The position numbers were made by a program, and so were the translations under genes. Positions 16,809 through 25,971 of a stretch of DNA of 32,302 nucleotides are shown here, in pieces. This DNA is from an uncultured Bacteroidota bacterium (lineage in GTDB: Bacteria > Bacteroidota > Bacteroidia > Flavobacteriales > Flavobacteriaceae). The DNA is taken from contig CACLPI010000013.1 in NCBI GenBank assembly GCA_902608795.1, positions 1-32,302 of the forward strand. Direction: 5' to 3'. The stretch's first letter is position 1. Each line of letters starts with the position of its first letter. Below the pieces are notes generated by a model. It worked only from the letters and a program-made list of their open reading frames with translations, made no database searches and was not told the origin of the DNA.

Positions 16809-19103
16809 TTATCTAATTATGATCTCTTTAGATAATTTGTCAATTGATAATTTAAATTTACCAGGCTCAACAACAAATTCGTTTTCAGAGTTAACAAAGG
16901 ATAACTCACTAACTGGCAGATTAAATTCAATAGTTTTGATTTCACCAGCTTCAATTTTGACTTTAGTGAAATCCCTAAGTCTTTTTATATCAGGGGTGAT
17001 GGATGCATACAAGTCAGATGAATAAAGTTGAATAGTTTCTAAACCATCAATTTCACTTGAATTTTGAACATTTACTGAAATCTTTATTATATCGTTTAAA
17101 TTATATTGGTTTTTATTTGTTTTTAAATCACTGTATCTAAATTCAGAATAACTAAGGCCAAAGCCAAAATCATATTGATTATTTACTTCTCCAACATAAT
17201 TATAAGAACCTTGAGAATTATTCTGGACTTCAGAGGGCTTATAGTAATAAGGAATTAAAGAATTGGGAAATGCAGGATATGTGTAAGGTAATTTACCGGA
17301 GGGATTTACTTCTCCAGAAAGTATGTCAGCTAATGCATCACCTCCAAAATTTCCGGGTAAATAAATATTGACAACGGCATTCGTGAGTGGCTCAATGTCA
17401 GAGATTAATCGAGGCCTTCCTAGATTTAAGATTAATATAATAGGTTTTCCTGTTTCAGCTAATTTTTTAGCTAATTTAACTTGTAATTTGTGTAAGTTAA
17501 GATCATTTAGATCCCCAGGCTTTTCAGTGTAAGTGTTTTCCCCTAGACATAGAATAATGTAATCAGAGTTTTTGGCTTCAGTAACTGCATTATTTATATC
17601 ACTCTCTTCCATGTCATAATAGTTTCCACCGTCTTTGTATGAAACACCTGCAACATATTTAACTTTATTTTTACCATATTTATTCTGAAGGGCCTCATAA
17701 ATAGTATTAAAATCCCCTGCAAATTTATCGGTTAATTCACCCTGCCAAGAATATGTCCATGCACCATTAAGAGTTCTCATATTATTCCCATTAGGTCCCA
17801 CAACAAGGATGCTTGGTTTACCTTTTAATGGAAGTATATTATCACTATTTTTTAATAATGTTATTGACTCAGAGGCGGATTTATAGGCAAGCTTTTGGTG
17901 TTTTTTTGAACCAAAGTCAATATAGTCTTCATAATTAGTAACTGGATTTTGAAAAAGACCTAACTCAAACTTTAATTTTAAAATTCTTTTAACTGCATCA
18001 TCAATTCTGTCAATAACTACCTCACCTTCATTAACAAGCTCAACTAAATCATCAAAGAATTGCTCATACTCGTGTGGTACCATAGACATGTCAATACCAG
18101 CATTAATTGCCATTTTAACTGCTTCTTTTTGTGTTTTGGCAACTTTATCCCTATCGTGAAGCTTTCTAATATCTTCCCAATCAGTCAGAATAACCCCATC
18201 AAAACCTAATTTATTCCTCAAAATATTAATCAGTATATTGTAATCTGCATGAACGGGTATTCCGTTTATAAGTCCTGAATTAATCATAATAGTTTTAGCA
18301 CCGGCTTCGATTGCTTTTTTGAATGACTCAATATGAAATTCACTCAGAACATTGTCAGGGATATAAGCAGGGGTCCTGTCTTTACCTGAAATTGTTGCAT
18401 GATAACCTACAAAATGTTTCATGCATGCAGCTACTTTGTATTTGTTAGAAACATTATTATCTAGCCCTTGATAACCCTTAATCATTTCTACACCAAATCT
18501 TTCTACTAATAAAGGATCTTCACCAAAAGTCTCAAATTGTCGCGGAAATCGAGGATCAAATCCAAGGTCTAATACAGGTGAGAAATTCCATGGAATTGCA
18601 GAAGCTCTTGTTTCATAAGCGCAAACGAATGCCATGTTATAGGCATTTTCTGGATTCCAGCTTGCAGCAGTAGTGATTTGCTGAGGAAACATTGTTGCTC
18701 CATCCGTGTATGTTGTACCATGAATAGCATCAATTCCATATATTACTGGAATCCCTAGTCTATTTTTATTCATAGCGATATCCTGAATTTTAGAAATATT
18801 TTTATACCATACGTTTGGTTTTTGGGCTGTATTATTAATCGTATTAAGGACCGAACCCACTTTATAATCAACTAAAGCCTTATTTGCTCTAACATCATCA
18901 ATCTCCATCGGAAATGATGATGAGAATCTGTTAGGCCCCTTAGCAATAACTGTAATGTTAATCTGGGTCATTTGACCAACTTTTTCCTCTAAGGTCATTT
19001 GAGAAATTAGATTCTCGATAAATTTTTCTTTTTCATTACCCAATGACTCATGAAAGGGAATTAAAAATGATAAAACAAAAAGGAAATAAATATATTTTTT
19101 CAT
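16809..19103 (-). CDS. Glycoside hydrolase family 3 beta-glucosidase
   Basis: Releases glucose from the non-reducing ends of beta-glucan oligosaccharides, probably in the periplasm. The 764-aa protein has a signal peptide (MKKYIYFLFVLSFLIPFHES, cleavage near 22), the GH3 N-terminal barrel with IYGIDAIHGTTY (121-132), KHFVGY (229-234) and the nucleophile Asp308 in VILTDWED. A GH3 C-terminal domain carries GENTYTEKPGDLNDLNL, and a fibronectin III-like domain closes the protein, the typical BglX arrangement. It is the last gene of the PUL, six bases after the GH16 gene, which points to beta-1,3-glucan (laminarin) oligosaccharides; the sequence itself does not fix the linkage. Confidence 0.92.
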   Translation of the reverse strand: MKKYIYFLFVLSFLIPFHESLGNEKEKFIENLISQMTLEEKVGQMTQINITVIAKGPNRFSSSFPMEIDDVRANKALVDYKVGSVLNTINNTAQKPNVWYKNISKIQDIAMNKNRLGIPVIYGIDAIHGTTYTDGATMFPQQITTAASWNPENAYNMAFVCAYETRASAIPWNFSPVLDLGFDPRFPRQFETFGEDPLLVERFGVEMIKGYQGLDNNVSNKYKVAACMKHFVGYHATISGKDRTPAYIPDNVLSEFHIESFKKAIEAGAKTIMINSGLINGIPVHADYNILINILRNKLGFDGVILTDWEDIRKLHDRDKVAKTQKEAVKMAINAGIDMSMVPHEYEQFFDDLVELVNEGEVVIDRIDDAVKRILKLKFELGLFQNPVTNYEDYIDFGSKKHQKLAYKSASESITLLKNSDNILPLKGKPSILVVGPNGNNMRTLNGAWTYSWQGELTDKFAGDFNTIYEALQNKYGKNKVKYVAGVSYKDGGNYYDMEESDINNAVTEAKNSDYIILCLGENTYTEKPGDLNDLNLHKLQVKLAKKLAETGKPIILILNLGRPRLISDIEPLTNAVVNIYLPGNFGGDALADILSGEVNPSGKLPYTYPAFPNSLIPYYYKPSEVQNNSQGSYNYVGEVNNQYDFGFGLSYSEFRYSDLKTNKNQYNLNDIIKISVNVQNSSEIDGLETIQLYSSDLYASITPDIKRLRDFTKVKIEAGEIKTIEFNLPVSELSFVNSENEFVVEPGKFKLSIDKLSKEIIIR

Positions 19104-19109
19104 AATTTT

Positions 19110-20198
19110 TTATTGATAAATTCTTATATAATCAACTTCCATAGTTGATTCACTAAATTCTGGGTCAATGTCAAACCAGTGTCCTCCCATTGCGACATTC
19201 AAAATAAAAAACATTTCTTGATCAAATGGCCAGCTTTCAGAATCTTGGGGTGAAGGTGAGTATGTATAATATAGTACATCATCAACAAAAAATTGAACTC
19301 TGTTTTCATCCCAATCAATTGAATAGATGTGAAATTCTTCATGGTAATCATTAACACTTGTATAACCATGAGTCCAGGTATCCCCGTGACTCATTGGTGT
19401 ATGAATTGATCCCGCGATAACTGTCGGATCGTGGCCCCAATGTTCCATAATGTCAATCTCTCCACAGGTAGGCCATCCAACTTCATTAAAATTTGCACCC
19501 AGAAGCCAGAGCGCAGGCCAAGTTCCCATCCCCGTTGGCAATTTTGCCCTTATATCAACTCTCCCGTATTGAAATTCAAATTTATCACGTGAAATAATCC
19601 TAGCTGAGGTATATTCATAACCAGCAATATTTTCTCTTTTTGCAGTAATTTTTAAAACACCATCCTCAACAAAAGAATTGGTCAAATTATTGGTGTAGTA
19701 CTGTGACTCTCCGTTTCCCCATCCCCCATCACCATTTCCAATTTCATGAGTCCAAATATCAGCATTGACAGGGCCATCATTGTTAAATTCTTCAGACCAT
19801 GTAGCTTGATTATCTTCAATCTCAACAAATAAGTCAAAGCTAAGAAAAGAACTTATGTAATGTCCTGTTGATGAATATGCATAAACATAAACCGTATAGG
19901 AGTTAGTCCCTTGACTTGTAAAAGTATAATCAATTTGGCCATCAGTGCTATTAATAGCAACACCATCACCAAGTCTAAATTCATAACTCACCGCATCTGT
20001 TGCAGTTGCTAGACATGTAATTAATCCCGATCCATCTCCGTTCGGATTGGAATTACTTTGTCCAAAAATATTAATATCAAATGTTAAATTTGAAGGGATA
20101 ATTGGTTGATCAGCATTATTTGTTTCCGACGGACTATCAGATGAACATGCTAATAAAAACATTAGGGTGAAAAATATAAAATAGTTATGATTTTTCAT
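19110..20198 (-). CDS. GH16 endo-beta-1,3-glucanase (laminarinase) lipoprotein with N-terminal PKD-like module
   Basis: Endo-acting beta-glucanase, likely on the outer surface. The 362 aa start with a lipoprotein leader (lipobox LLAC, Cys18). Next comes a PKD/Ig-like module (about 35-127) that contains NPNGDGSG and closely resembles the module in the neighbouring lipoprotein, then a GH16 jelly roll (about 133-362). The catalytic signature GEIDIMEH (246-253) gives nucleophile Glu247, Asp249 and acid/base Glu252; this ExDxxE spacing with methionine inserted is typical of laminarinase-type GH16. Trp-rich substrate residues (GTWPALWLLG, GEIDIMEHWG) support beta-1,3-glucan. Six bases upstream of the GH3 gene and 85 bases after the PKD lipoprotein gene. 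Confidence 0.92.
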   Translation of the reverse strand: MKNHNYFIFFTLMFLLACSSDSPSETNNADQPIIPSNLTFDINIFGQSNSNPNGDGSGLITCLATATDAVSYEFRLGDGVAINSTDGQIDYTFTSQGTNSYTVYVYAYSSTGHYISSFLSFDLFVEIEDNQATWSEEFNNDGPVNADIWTHEIGNGDGGWGNGESQYYTNNLTNSFVEDGVLKITAKRENIAGYEYTSARIISRDKFEFQYGRVDIRAKLPTGMGTWPALWLLGANFNEVGWPTCGEIDIMEHWGHDPTVIAGSIHTPMSHGDTWTHGYTSVNDYHEEFHIYSIDWDENRVQFFVDDVLYYTYSPSPQDSESWPFDQEMFFILNVAMGGHWFDIDPEFSESTMEVDYIRIYQ

Positions 20199-20283
20199 TT
20201 TATTATTACAAATTAAACTAAAGGAAATTTGATTGAAAAATTTTTAAGCAAACCACCTGTAAAATTTAATATTTATATTTTTT

Positions 20284-21180
20284 TTATTGGTTTGTAATCT
20301 TTGCATACCATGCATTAGTATCAAGACCAATTGTCTTTAAGTAAAGCTCCGTTGAGTCTGAATTTCTATGGGTTATTACATATTGATGATTTCCACCAAC
20401 ATAATTACCAGTAAATCCATTTCCGCTAAAATTTAATACCAAATAACCGTCATCATTTTCCGAAATACTCCAACTAAATGAAAAGTCATCAGCAGGATAA
20501 TATTGATGTTCGTTATATTGATTTGGTGTTAATCCCTGATTTCCTGTAAAATCATTCTCCAACGCAGTCGCATCTCCAAAAATAAAACCCTGTGTCAAAA
20601 ATTGAGCTGAGCCATCAGAAAGGAATATGATTCTATCATCATACATTCCGGTATTAGCTTGTTGAAAAGGCGAGGCACTATACCACTCTGGAAAAGTATC
20701 GACTCCATCATGAAAAGAGCCAGGATCATGTACTCCAATATGACCATTCGCTTCTGCCATAACTCTCCATGAACCGGTGGTTAAAGCATTAACTAATTCC
20801 TCAGGCGGCTCATAGGTATATAATACCTCAGCTGAAGCATTTACCTGAGTTGTTTCACCAGCAATTCCTGATGCAATAATTATTACCTCATAAGAGAATA
20901 TTCCAGTATTAGTGAATGTTGTTGAAAACACTCCACTTGGCTGCATATATTCAACTCCATTGCTGATGAATTTATAAGTAATCGCATTATCAGCAGTAGC
21001 AACAAAAGTGACATTTCCACTACCATCACCGTTTGGGTTATCATTATCTGTACCCTGAATTATTACATCAACAATTAAATTTGACGGGCTGATTATATTA
21101 CCGAATTCATAATCATCTTCTTGGCAAGAATTAAAAATAAATAAAGAAAAAATAATTAATAAAAATTTGATTGATTTCAT
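20284..21180 (-). CDS. PKD-domain surface lipoprotein of the PUL (SusE-like glycan-binding protein)
   Basis: A 298-aa lipoprotein (lipobox FNSC, Cys19). Residues about 33-123 form a PKD/Ig-like module with NPNGDGSGNVTF and ATADNAITYKF, matching the first module of the GH16 neighbour. Residues about 130-298 form a second domain with LTTGSWRVMAEANGHIGV, TGMYDDRIIFLSDG and FSFSWSISENDDGYLVLNFSG; I recognise this as the sort of domain that accompanies laminarinases in Bacteroidota, but no catalytic residues can be assigned. Position after susD, where SusE/SusF-type surface glycan-binding proteins usually sit, supports a beta-glucan-binding role. The gene is 25 bases after susD. Confidence 0.75.
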   Translation of the reverse strand: MKSIKFLLIIFSLFIFNSCQEDDYEFGNIISPSNLIVDVIIQGTDNDNPNGDGSGNVTFVATADNAITYKFISNGVEYMQPSGVFSTTFTNTGIFSYEVIIIASGIAGETTQVNASAEVLYTYEPPEELVNALTTGSWRVMAEANGHIGVHDPGSFHDGVDTFPEWYSASPFQQANTGMYDDRIIFLSDGSAQFLTQGFIFGDATALENDFTGNQGLTPNQYNEHQYYPADDFSFSWSISENDDGYLVLNFSGNGFTGNYVGGNHQYVITHRNSDSTELYLKTIGLDTNAWYAKITNQ

Positions 21181-21205
21181 AATTGAATAAAATTAATTTA
21201 AACGT

Positions 21206-22669
21206 TTAATATCCTGGATTTTGAGTTAATCCAGATATGTCAATTTCTTGTTGTGGCAATGGAAAAACCTCATGCTTCCCTTCAATAAAACCTTGAATCG
21301 TTGAAGAAGCAAGACCTGTTCTTACAAGATCAAAAAATCTATGTCCTTCAAGTGCTAATTCAAATTTTCTTTCTTCCCATATTGCTTGGGTTAAATCAGA
21401 TCCAGAAAGATTATTTAATTCAAATTCATTATCATCAAATGCTCGAACTCTAACTTGATTTAGAAAATTTAAAGCCAAATTATCATTTATTCCACTTCTG
21501 TTATAAGCTTCTGCTGCCATTAATAATACATCTGAGTACCTAATAATTCTAAAGTTAGTTAAATAATTTAATTCTGTTTGACCGCCAGATTCCCCAGCTC
21601 TTGGAATGTACTTATTATTAAAATATCCCGTATGATCATAACCTTCAGAATATGTTGCTCCGGTTGCTGATGCAAACGATTCAATATCTAAAATAGTAGC
21701 ATCCCTTCTTAAGTCATCTGGATGAAAAGAATTATAAAATTCAGCCGTTGGTACATTAAAACTCCATCCTTGAGCATATTCAGGTCCGCTCCAACCCCTT
21801 GGACCGTTCATTATTATTGCATAATTTCCCTCACTACAATGAGCACATCCCCAGTCATACCAGTTAGACTGGTTAGAATATTGGATTTCAAAAACTGATT
21901 CAGAACCATTTTCTCCAAATCTTAAAAATTGATCACCATAATCATCAACCAATGAGTAAATACCAATAACATTATCAAATGCTTCAGCAGATTCTGAAAA
22001 TTTATCTTGATATAACAACACTTTTCCAAGAAGAGAATATGCAGTATATTTATTCACTCTACCTTCTTGAGATTGAGAGTTTGGAAGTGATGCAATAGCA
22101 TTCTGTAAATCTAATTCAATCTGTGCATACACTTCTTCCTTGGGTGCTCTTACAAGAGTTCCAGCATCTCCAGCTGTAAGTCTAGCCTCGGTAAATAGTG
22201 GGACATCACCAAAAAACTTTACCAATTCAAAGTAGTAATAAGCTCTAAGAAAATAAACTTCACCATACATAGCCTCTTTTCCTTCAAAGTCAATATTTGC
22301 CTTATTTTGTTGCATATAATTTGCTCTATTTACCCCCTCATATAAAAATTGCCAAATTTGTCTAAGTACATTATTTTCTGGATAATGTGTCATATCATCA
22401 ATTTGTTGAATACCAATATAGTCAGTAGCGCTTTCACCGCCAGCTAAAGTAAGGTCTGATGCAATTGCACCAAGCTGAATATTAAAGAATAACCATTGTA
22501 GAACATCATACGTTCCAACCAATGCAGCGTCATAATCAGCTTCCTGTTGAAAATATATTTCAGAAGTGATTTGATAACCTTCAATAGCTTCATAATCAAC
22601 ATGATCAGTACATCTGTTTAACAATGAAGTAACTAAAATCAGTAATAATATTGTTTTAAAATTTTTCAT
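21206..22669 (-). CDS. susD: SusD/RagB family outer-membrane glycan-binding lipoprotein
   Basis: Forms the lid over the SusC channel and captures oligosaccharides at the cell surface. The 487-aa protein has a lipoprotein leader (lipobox LNRC, Cys20), the TPR-bearing RagB/SusD core (AYYYFELVKFFGDVPL near 140-160 and the tandem helices with AYSLLGKVLLYQ), and the characteristic C-terminus EERKFELALEGHRFFDLVR followed by LTQNPGY. The length is family-typical. It begins 11 bases after the susC stop, so the two are co-transcribed and co-assembled. Sequence identifies the family, not the glycan; that comes from the GH16/GH3 neighbours. Confidence 0.95.
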   Translation of the reverse strand: MKNFKTILLLILVTSLLNRCTDHVDYEAIEGYQITSEIYFQQEADYDAALVGTYDVLQWLFFNIQLGAIASDLTLAGGESATDYIGIQQIDDMTHYPENNVLRQIWQFLYEGVNRANYMQQNKANIDFEGKEAMYGEVYFLRAYYYFELVKFFGDVPLFTEARLTAGDAGTLVRAPKEEVYAQIELDLQNAIASLPNSQSQEGRVNKYTAYSLLGKVLLYQDKFSESAEAFDNVIGIYSLVDDYGDQFLRFGENGSESVFEIQYSNQSNWYDWGCAHCSEGNYAIIMNGPRGWSGPEYAQGWSFNVPTAEFYNSFHPDDLRRDATILDIESFASATGATYSEGYDHTGYFNNKYIPRAGESGGQTELNYLTNFRIIRYSDVLLMAAEAYNRSGINDNLALNFLNQVRVRAFDDNEFELNNLSGSDLTQAIWEERKFELALEGHRFFDLVRTGLASSTIQGFIEGKHEVFPLPQQEIDISGLTQNPGY

Positions 22670-22680
22670 AATATTTTATA

Positions 22681-25600
22681 TTAAAATTTAATATTAATAC
22701 CCATTGACCAAATTCTTGGCTGTGGGTAAGTTCCATAATCAATACCAGTATTAAGAACACCACCAACAGATATTTCAGGGTCATATCCAGAATAATCTGT
22801 TAGTGTTAGTGCATTTTTAACTTGCAGATAAGCTCTGACTTCGTCAAATCCCCATACCTCAGTTAGTGAATCAGGAAATGAATAACCAAGCTGAATATTT
22901 TTAATTCTTAAATAACTACCATCTTCAACATATCTGTCAGACGCTCTACTGTTATTATTTGAATCAACAAATGTTACCCTTGGTTCATCAAAACTTGTTC
23001 CTGGACCTGTCCATCTAGCAAGAGTTGAAGCAAATCTATTGGTATAATTTAAATTTCTCTCATACGCTCTATATATATCATTTCCAACTGAAGCATAAGT
23101 AAATACACTTAAATCAAATGCTTTATAATCTAAATTTAAATTCCATCCGATTGTAAAATCTGGAAAGGGATCACCAATTCGTGTTCTGTCTGAGTCATTT
23201 ACAATTCCGTCACCATTTATATCAACAAATCTAATATCGCCTGGAACTGCACCATTTTGAGTTGCATGATTATTAACCTCGTCTTGTGTTTGAAAAATAC
23301 CGTTGGTTACATATCCGAAGAAATAACCTGGTGAGAATCCTTCCTCAAATCTCACAATATTCCTGTATGGGATTCCGTATCCCGCTCCCCAGATATATTT
23401 ATCTCCGTTATTTATTGAAATAACTTCATTCTCAGCTGTTGTGAAATTTAAATCAGATGAAATTGATAAATCTCCAAGAGATGTAAACAACGAAATTGCA
23501 GCATCAATTCCAGTACTTTCTGTACTACCAATATTAGTAGTTGGATATGAAGGAACACCAAGATAAAGCGAAAGATTTGGACTAAACAATAAGTCATCAA
23601 CCGTCTTTTTAAAATAGTCAACCGAAAGGGAAATCTTATCACTAAATATTCTTGTATCAATACCAATATTCATTTGTACTTGATTTTCCCAAGAAACATC
23701 ATCATTAGGAATCGATCCTAGTGAAGAACCAGGGGTAATCGTACCATTAAAAACATAACTAGGGAAAGTTGAAATTAGAGAAAATTGAGGGTTGATATTA
23801 TCATTTCCAAGAGTACCATAACTTGCTCTAAATTTTAGATAATCTAAAACAGTTACTTCGTCAAAAAAATCTTCTTTTGAAATAACCCAACCGAATGATG
23901 CTGATGGAAAAAATCCAAATTTATTATTTTTTCCAAATGACGTACTACCGTCAACTCTTGCTGTAAAAGAAGCAAAGTATTTTTCATCATAGTCATATAA
24001 AACCCTTCCAAAGTAAGACAAGTTTCTATTAATATATTGCCAAGAGCTTGATGTTTGCTGTGTAGCATTTCCTGTAGCAGCACTCACATCTGCATAATCC
24101 CATGAGTTAAATGGAACATCTTCATTGGTCGCTGAAATGTTACCACCTTTACCCTCTCCGATTGAAAAACCAGCTACAGTTTGAAATTTATGCATTTCAT
24201 CGATTGTAAAATCATAATTTCCATAAAGTTCATATGTATAGTTAAAGAAATTAGTGTTTCCTTCAAATACACGATTGTGAGTTGAAGTAATATTTCCCTC
24301 GCTGTCAATACTAACTATGGGGCTCAAATCTGGATTAGCATTTGTCTGGTTATGTCCTGTTCCATAAAATTGGAAAGGAATAAAGCCTTTATCATAAATA
24401 TTTACGTATGTGTATCCAAATCTTGATGTAATATTGAGGTTTTTCATTAGATCATGTTGAAATTCAATTTTACCCTGAATTTTATCAACTTTATTTTCAT
24501 TATATGTGTTGTCAATTTGAGCTAGTGGATTAACAATTTCTTGAGTAATTGTTTCGCTTATTCCAAATGATCCATTTTCATACGGACTTACAGTTGGATC
24601 AAAATTTAACGCATTTGATAATACACTTGTTATACCGTTTTCGGCTAAACTTTTACCTTTTATATTTGAATAATTGGTATTTATTAAAAGTTTAGTCTTT
24701 TCAGATAAATCAGTATTAATATTTGTTGTGAAATTAGTCCTGTTGAAGAATGACTTATCTCCTCCTGCAACCACTCCGTCTTGACCAGTATATCCTGCAG
24801 AAACATAGTAAGAAGTATTTTCACTACCTCCTGATGCTGTAATAGAATGATTAACTATTGGTGCATCTACCAAAACCTCATCTTGCCAATTTGTATCAAC
24901 TCCAAAATCAGAAATATTTGGAAAAATTATTCCTTCTCCTGCATTTGCACTTGCTTCATTTAGTATTCCAGCATATTCACTTGCATTTAGCACATCTATG
25001 GTTTTAACAACCTGCTGAGTCCCAAGTGAACTACTAATTGTAAATTTAGTTTCAGAGTCTCTATCACCAGATTTTGTTGTTATTACAATGACACCACTTC
25101 CCCCTTTTACACCATATATTGAGGCCAAGGCTGCGTCCTTAAGGACATTTACGGACTTGACATCATTGGGGTTTAGAGAATTTAAGTCATCAATTGAAGC
25201 AGAAATTCCATCAATTACAACAAGTGGGTCATTTCCAGCATAAGAAGTAATACCTCTAATCAAGACAGTGGGTTTAGAGCCTGGAGAGCCACTTGAAATA
25301 ATATTAATTCCTGATGCTTGACCCTGTAATGCATCCTCAACTCTAACAGGGGAAGAGGCTTCGATTACATCAGCATTTACAGTTGAAACTGCACCAGAAA
25401 TATCACTCAATTTTTGAGATCCATATCCGATTACTATTACCTCATCTAATTCACCAAGATCCTTAACCATCGAAACTGAAATGCCATCAGAAATTATATC
25501 AGTTGATGAAATTTTTAGATCTAAAGTCTTATAACCAACATAGCTAAAAACTAAAGTTGAGCCGGCTTCAAAATTTGCAATTGTAAAATTTCCGTTAAAA

Positions 25601-25761
25601 TCAGAAACAGCTCCTTGATTTTGTCCTTCAACAAAAATATTGACACCTACTAATGGTTCACCATTATCCGAATCTGAAATTGAACCTAAAATGCTTTGTG
25701 CTTGTAAAGCTGAACAAAAAGATGTAAGAATAATGAATAAGTTAAATATTGATTTTGTCAT
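22681..25761 (-). CDS. susC: SusC/RagA TonB-linked outer membrane transporter
   Basis: Imports oligosaccharides across the outer membrane using TonB-derived energy. The 1026 aa carry a signal peptide ending AQ22, a carboxypeptidase-D regulatory-like domain (about 24-108, GEPLVGVNIFVEG ... FSYVGYK), a TonB-dependent plug (about 115-230, with GYGSQKLSDISGAVS, VEDALQGQASGI and the SusC-specific PLVVIDGI), and a 22-strand barrel ending in phenylalanine. There is no N-terminal signalling (STN) domain and no adjacent sigma/anti-sigma pair, so regulation must come from elsewhere. First gene of the PUL operon. Confidence 0.96.
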   Translation of the reverse strand: MTKSIFNLFIILTSFCSALQAQSILGSISDSDNGEPLVGVNIFVEGQNQGAVSDFNGNFTIANFEAGSTLVFSYVGYKTLDLKISSTDIISDGISVSMVKDLGELDEVIVIGYGSQKLSDISGAVSTVNADVIEASSPVRVEDALQGQASGINIISSGSPGSKPTVLIRGITSYAGNDPLVVIDGISASIDDLNSLNPNDVKSVNVLKDAALASIYGVKGGSGVIVITTKSGDRDSETKFTISSSLGTQQVVKTIDVLNASEYAGILNEASANAGEGIIFPNISDFGVDTNWQDEVLVDAPIVNHSITASGGSENTSYYVSAGYTGQDGVVAGGDKSFFNRTNFTTNINTDLSEKTKLLINTNYSNIKGKSLAENGITSVLSNALNFDPTVSPYENGSFGISETITQEIVNPLAQIDNTYNENKVDKIQGKIEFQHDLMKNLNITSRFGYTYVNIYDKGFIPFQFYGTGHNQTNANPDLSPIVSIDSEGNITSTHNRVFEGNTNFFNYTYELYGNYDFTIDEMHKFQTVAGFSIGEGKGGNISATNEDVPFNSWDYADVSAATGNATQQTSSSWQYINRNLSYFGRVLYDYDEKYFASFTARVDGSTSFGKNNKFGFFPSASFGWVISKEDFFDEVTVLDYLKFRASYGTLGNDNINPQFSLISTFPSYVFNGTITPGSSLGSIPNDDVSWENQVQMNIGIDTRIFSDKISLSVDYFKKTVDDLLFSPNLSLYLGVPSYPTTNIGSTESTGIDAAISLFTSLGDLSISSDLNFTTAENEVISINNGDKYIWGAGYGIPYRNIVRFEEGFSPGYFFGYVTNGIFQTQDEVNNHATQNGAVPGDIRFVDINGDGIVNDSDRTRIGDPFPDFTIGWNLNLDYKAFDLSVFTYASVGNDIYRAYERNLNYTNRFASTLARWTGPGTSFDEPRVTFVDSNNNSRASDRYVEDGSYLRIKNIQLGYSFPDSLTEVWGFDEVRAYLQVKNALTLTDYSGYDPEISVGGVLNTGIDYGTYPQPRIWSMGINIKF

Positions 25762-25784
25762 TTTTAGTTTAATTTATTAGTAGG

Positions 25785-25792
25785 CAAATTTA
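25785..25792 (-). promoter_or_regulatory. Possible susC promoter -7 element
   Basis: On the minus strand this reads TAAATTTG, an exact TAnnTTTG match, 23 bases before the susC ATG. A -33 TTTG at 19-base spacing is not present, so support is partial. The rest of the 210-base region 25762-25971 holds a strong terminator (25884-25914) and a perfect 6-bp inverted repeat (25933-25938 with 25945-25950). Confidence 0.4.
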
Positions 25793-25883
25793 ATAATTTG
25801 ATAATCGTTTTCTTTAAAATTTTTTAAAAAAATTGTATTAAAATTTAGATGCTAAAAAAGTTATAGTAATTTTATTTTTTAGT

Positions 25884-25914
25884 AAAAAAAAAAGCCCCCC
25901 ATTTGGAAAGCTTT
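25884..25914 (-). terminator. Rho-independent terminator of the epimerase/reductase gene
   Basis: On the minus strand AAAGCTTTCC (25914-25905), loop AAAT, then GGGGGGCTTT (25900-25891) pair over 10 bp with three G-U pairs, followed by a T10 run (25893-25884). It lies about 57 bases past the 25972 gene stop and insulates it from the PUL promoter. Confidence 0.85.
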
Positions 25915-25971
25915 CATTGGTTTTAAAAACCTCTTGTAAATTAATACAAGTTCAACACTTTGTAAAGATAG

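Noticed and set aside
25933-25950. Perfect 6-bp inverted repeat CTTGTA...TACAAG as a regulator operator for the PUL
   Set aside because: It lies upstream of a terminator relative to susC and is short; in AT-rich DNA such repeats occur by chance, so I do not assign a role.
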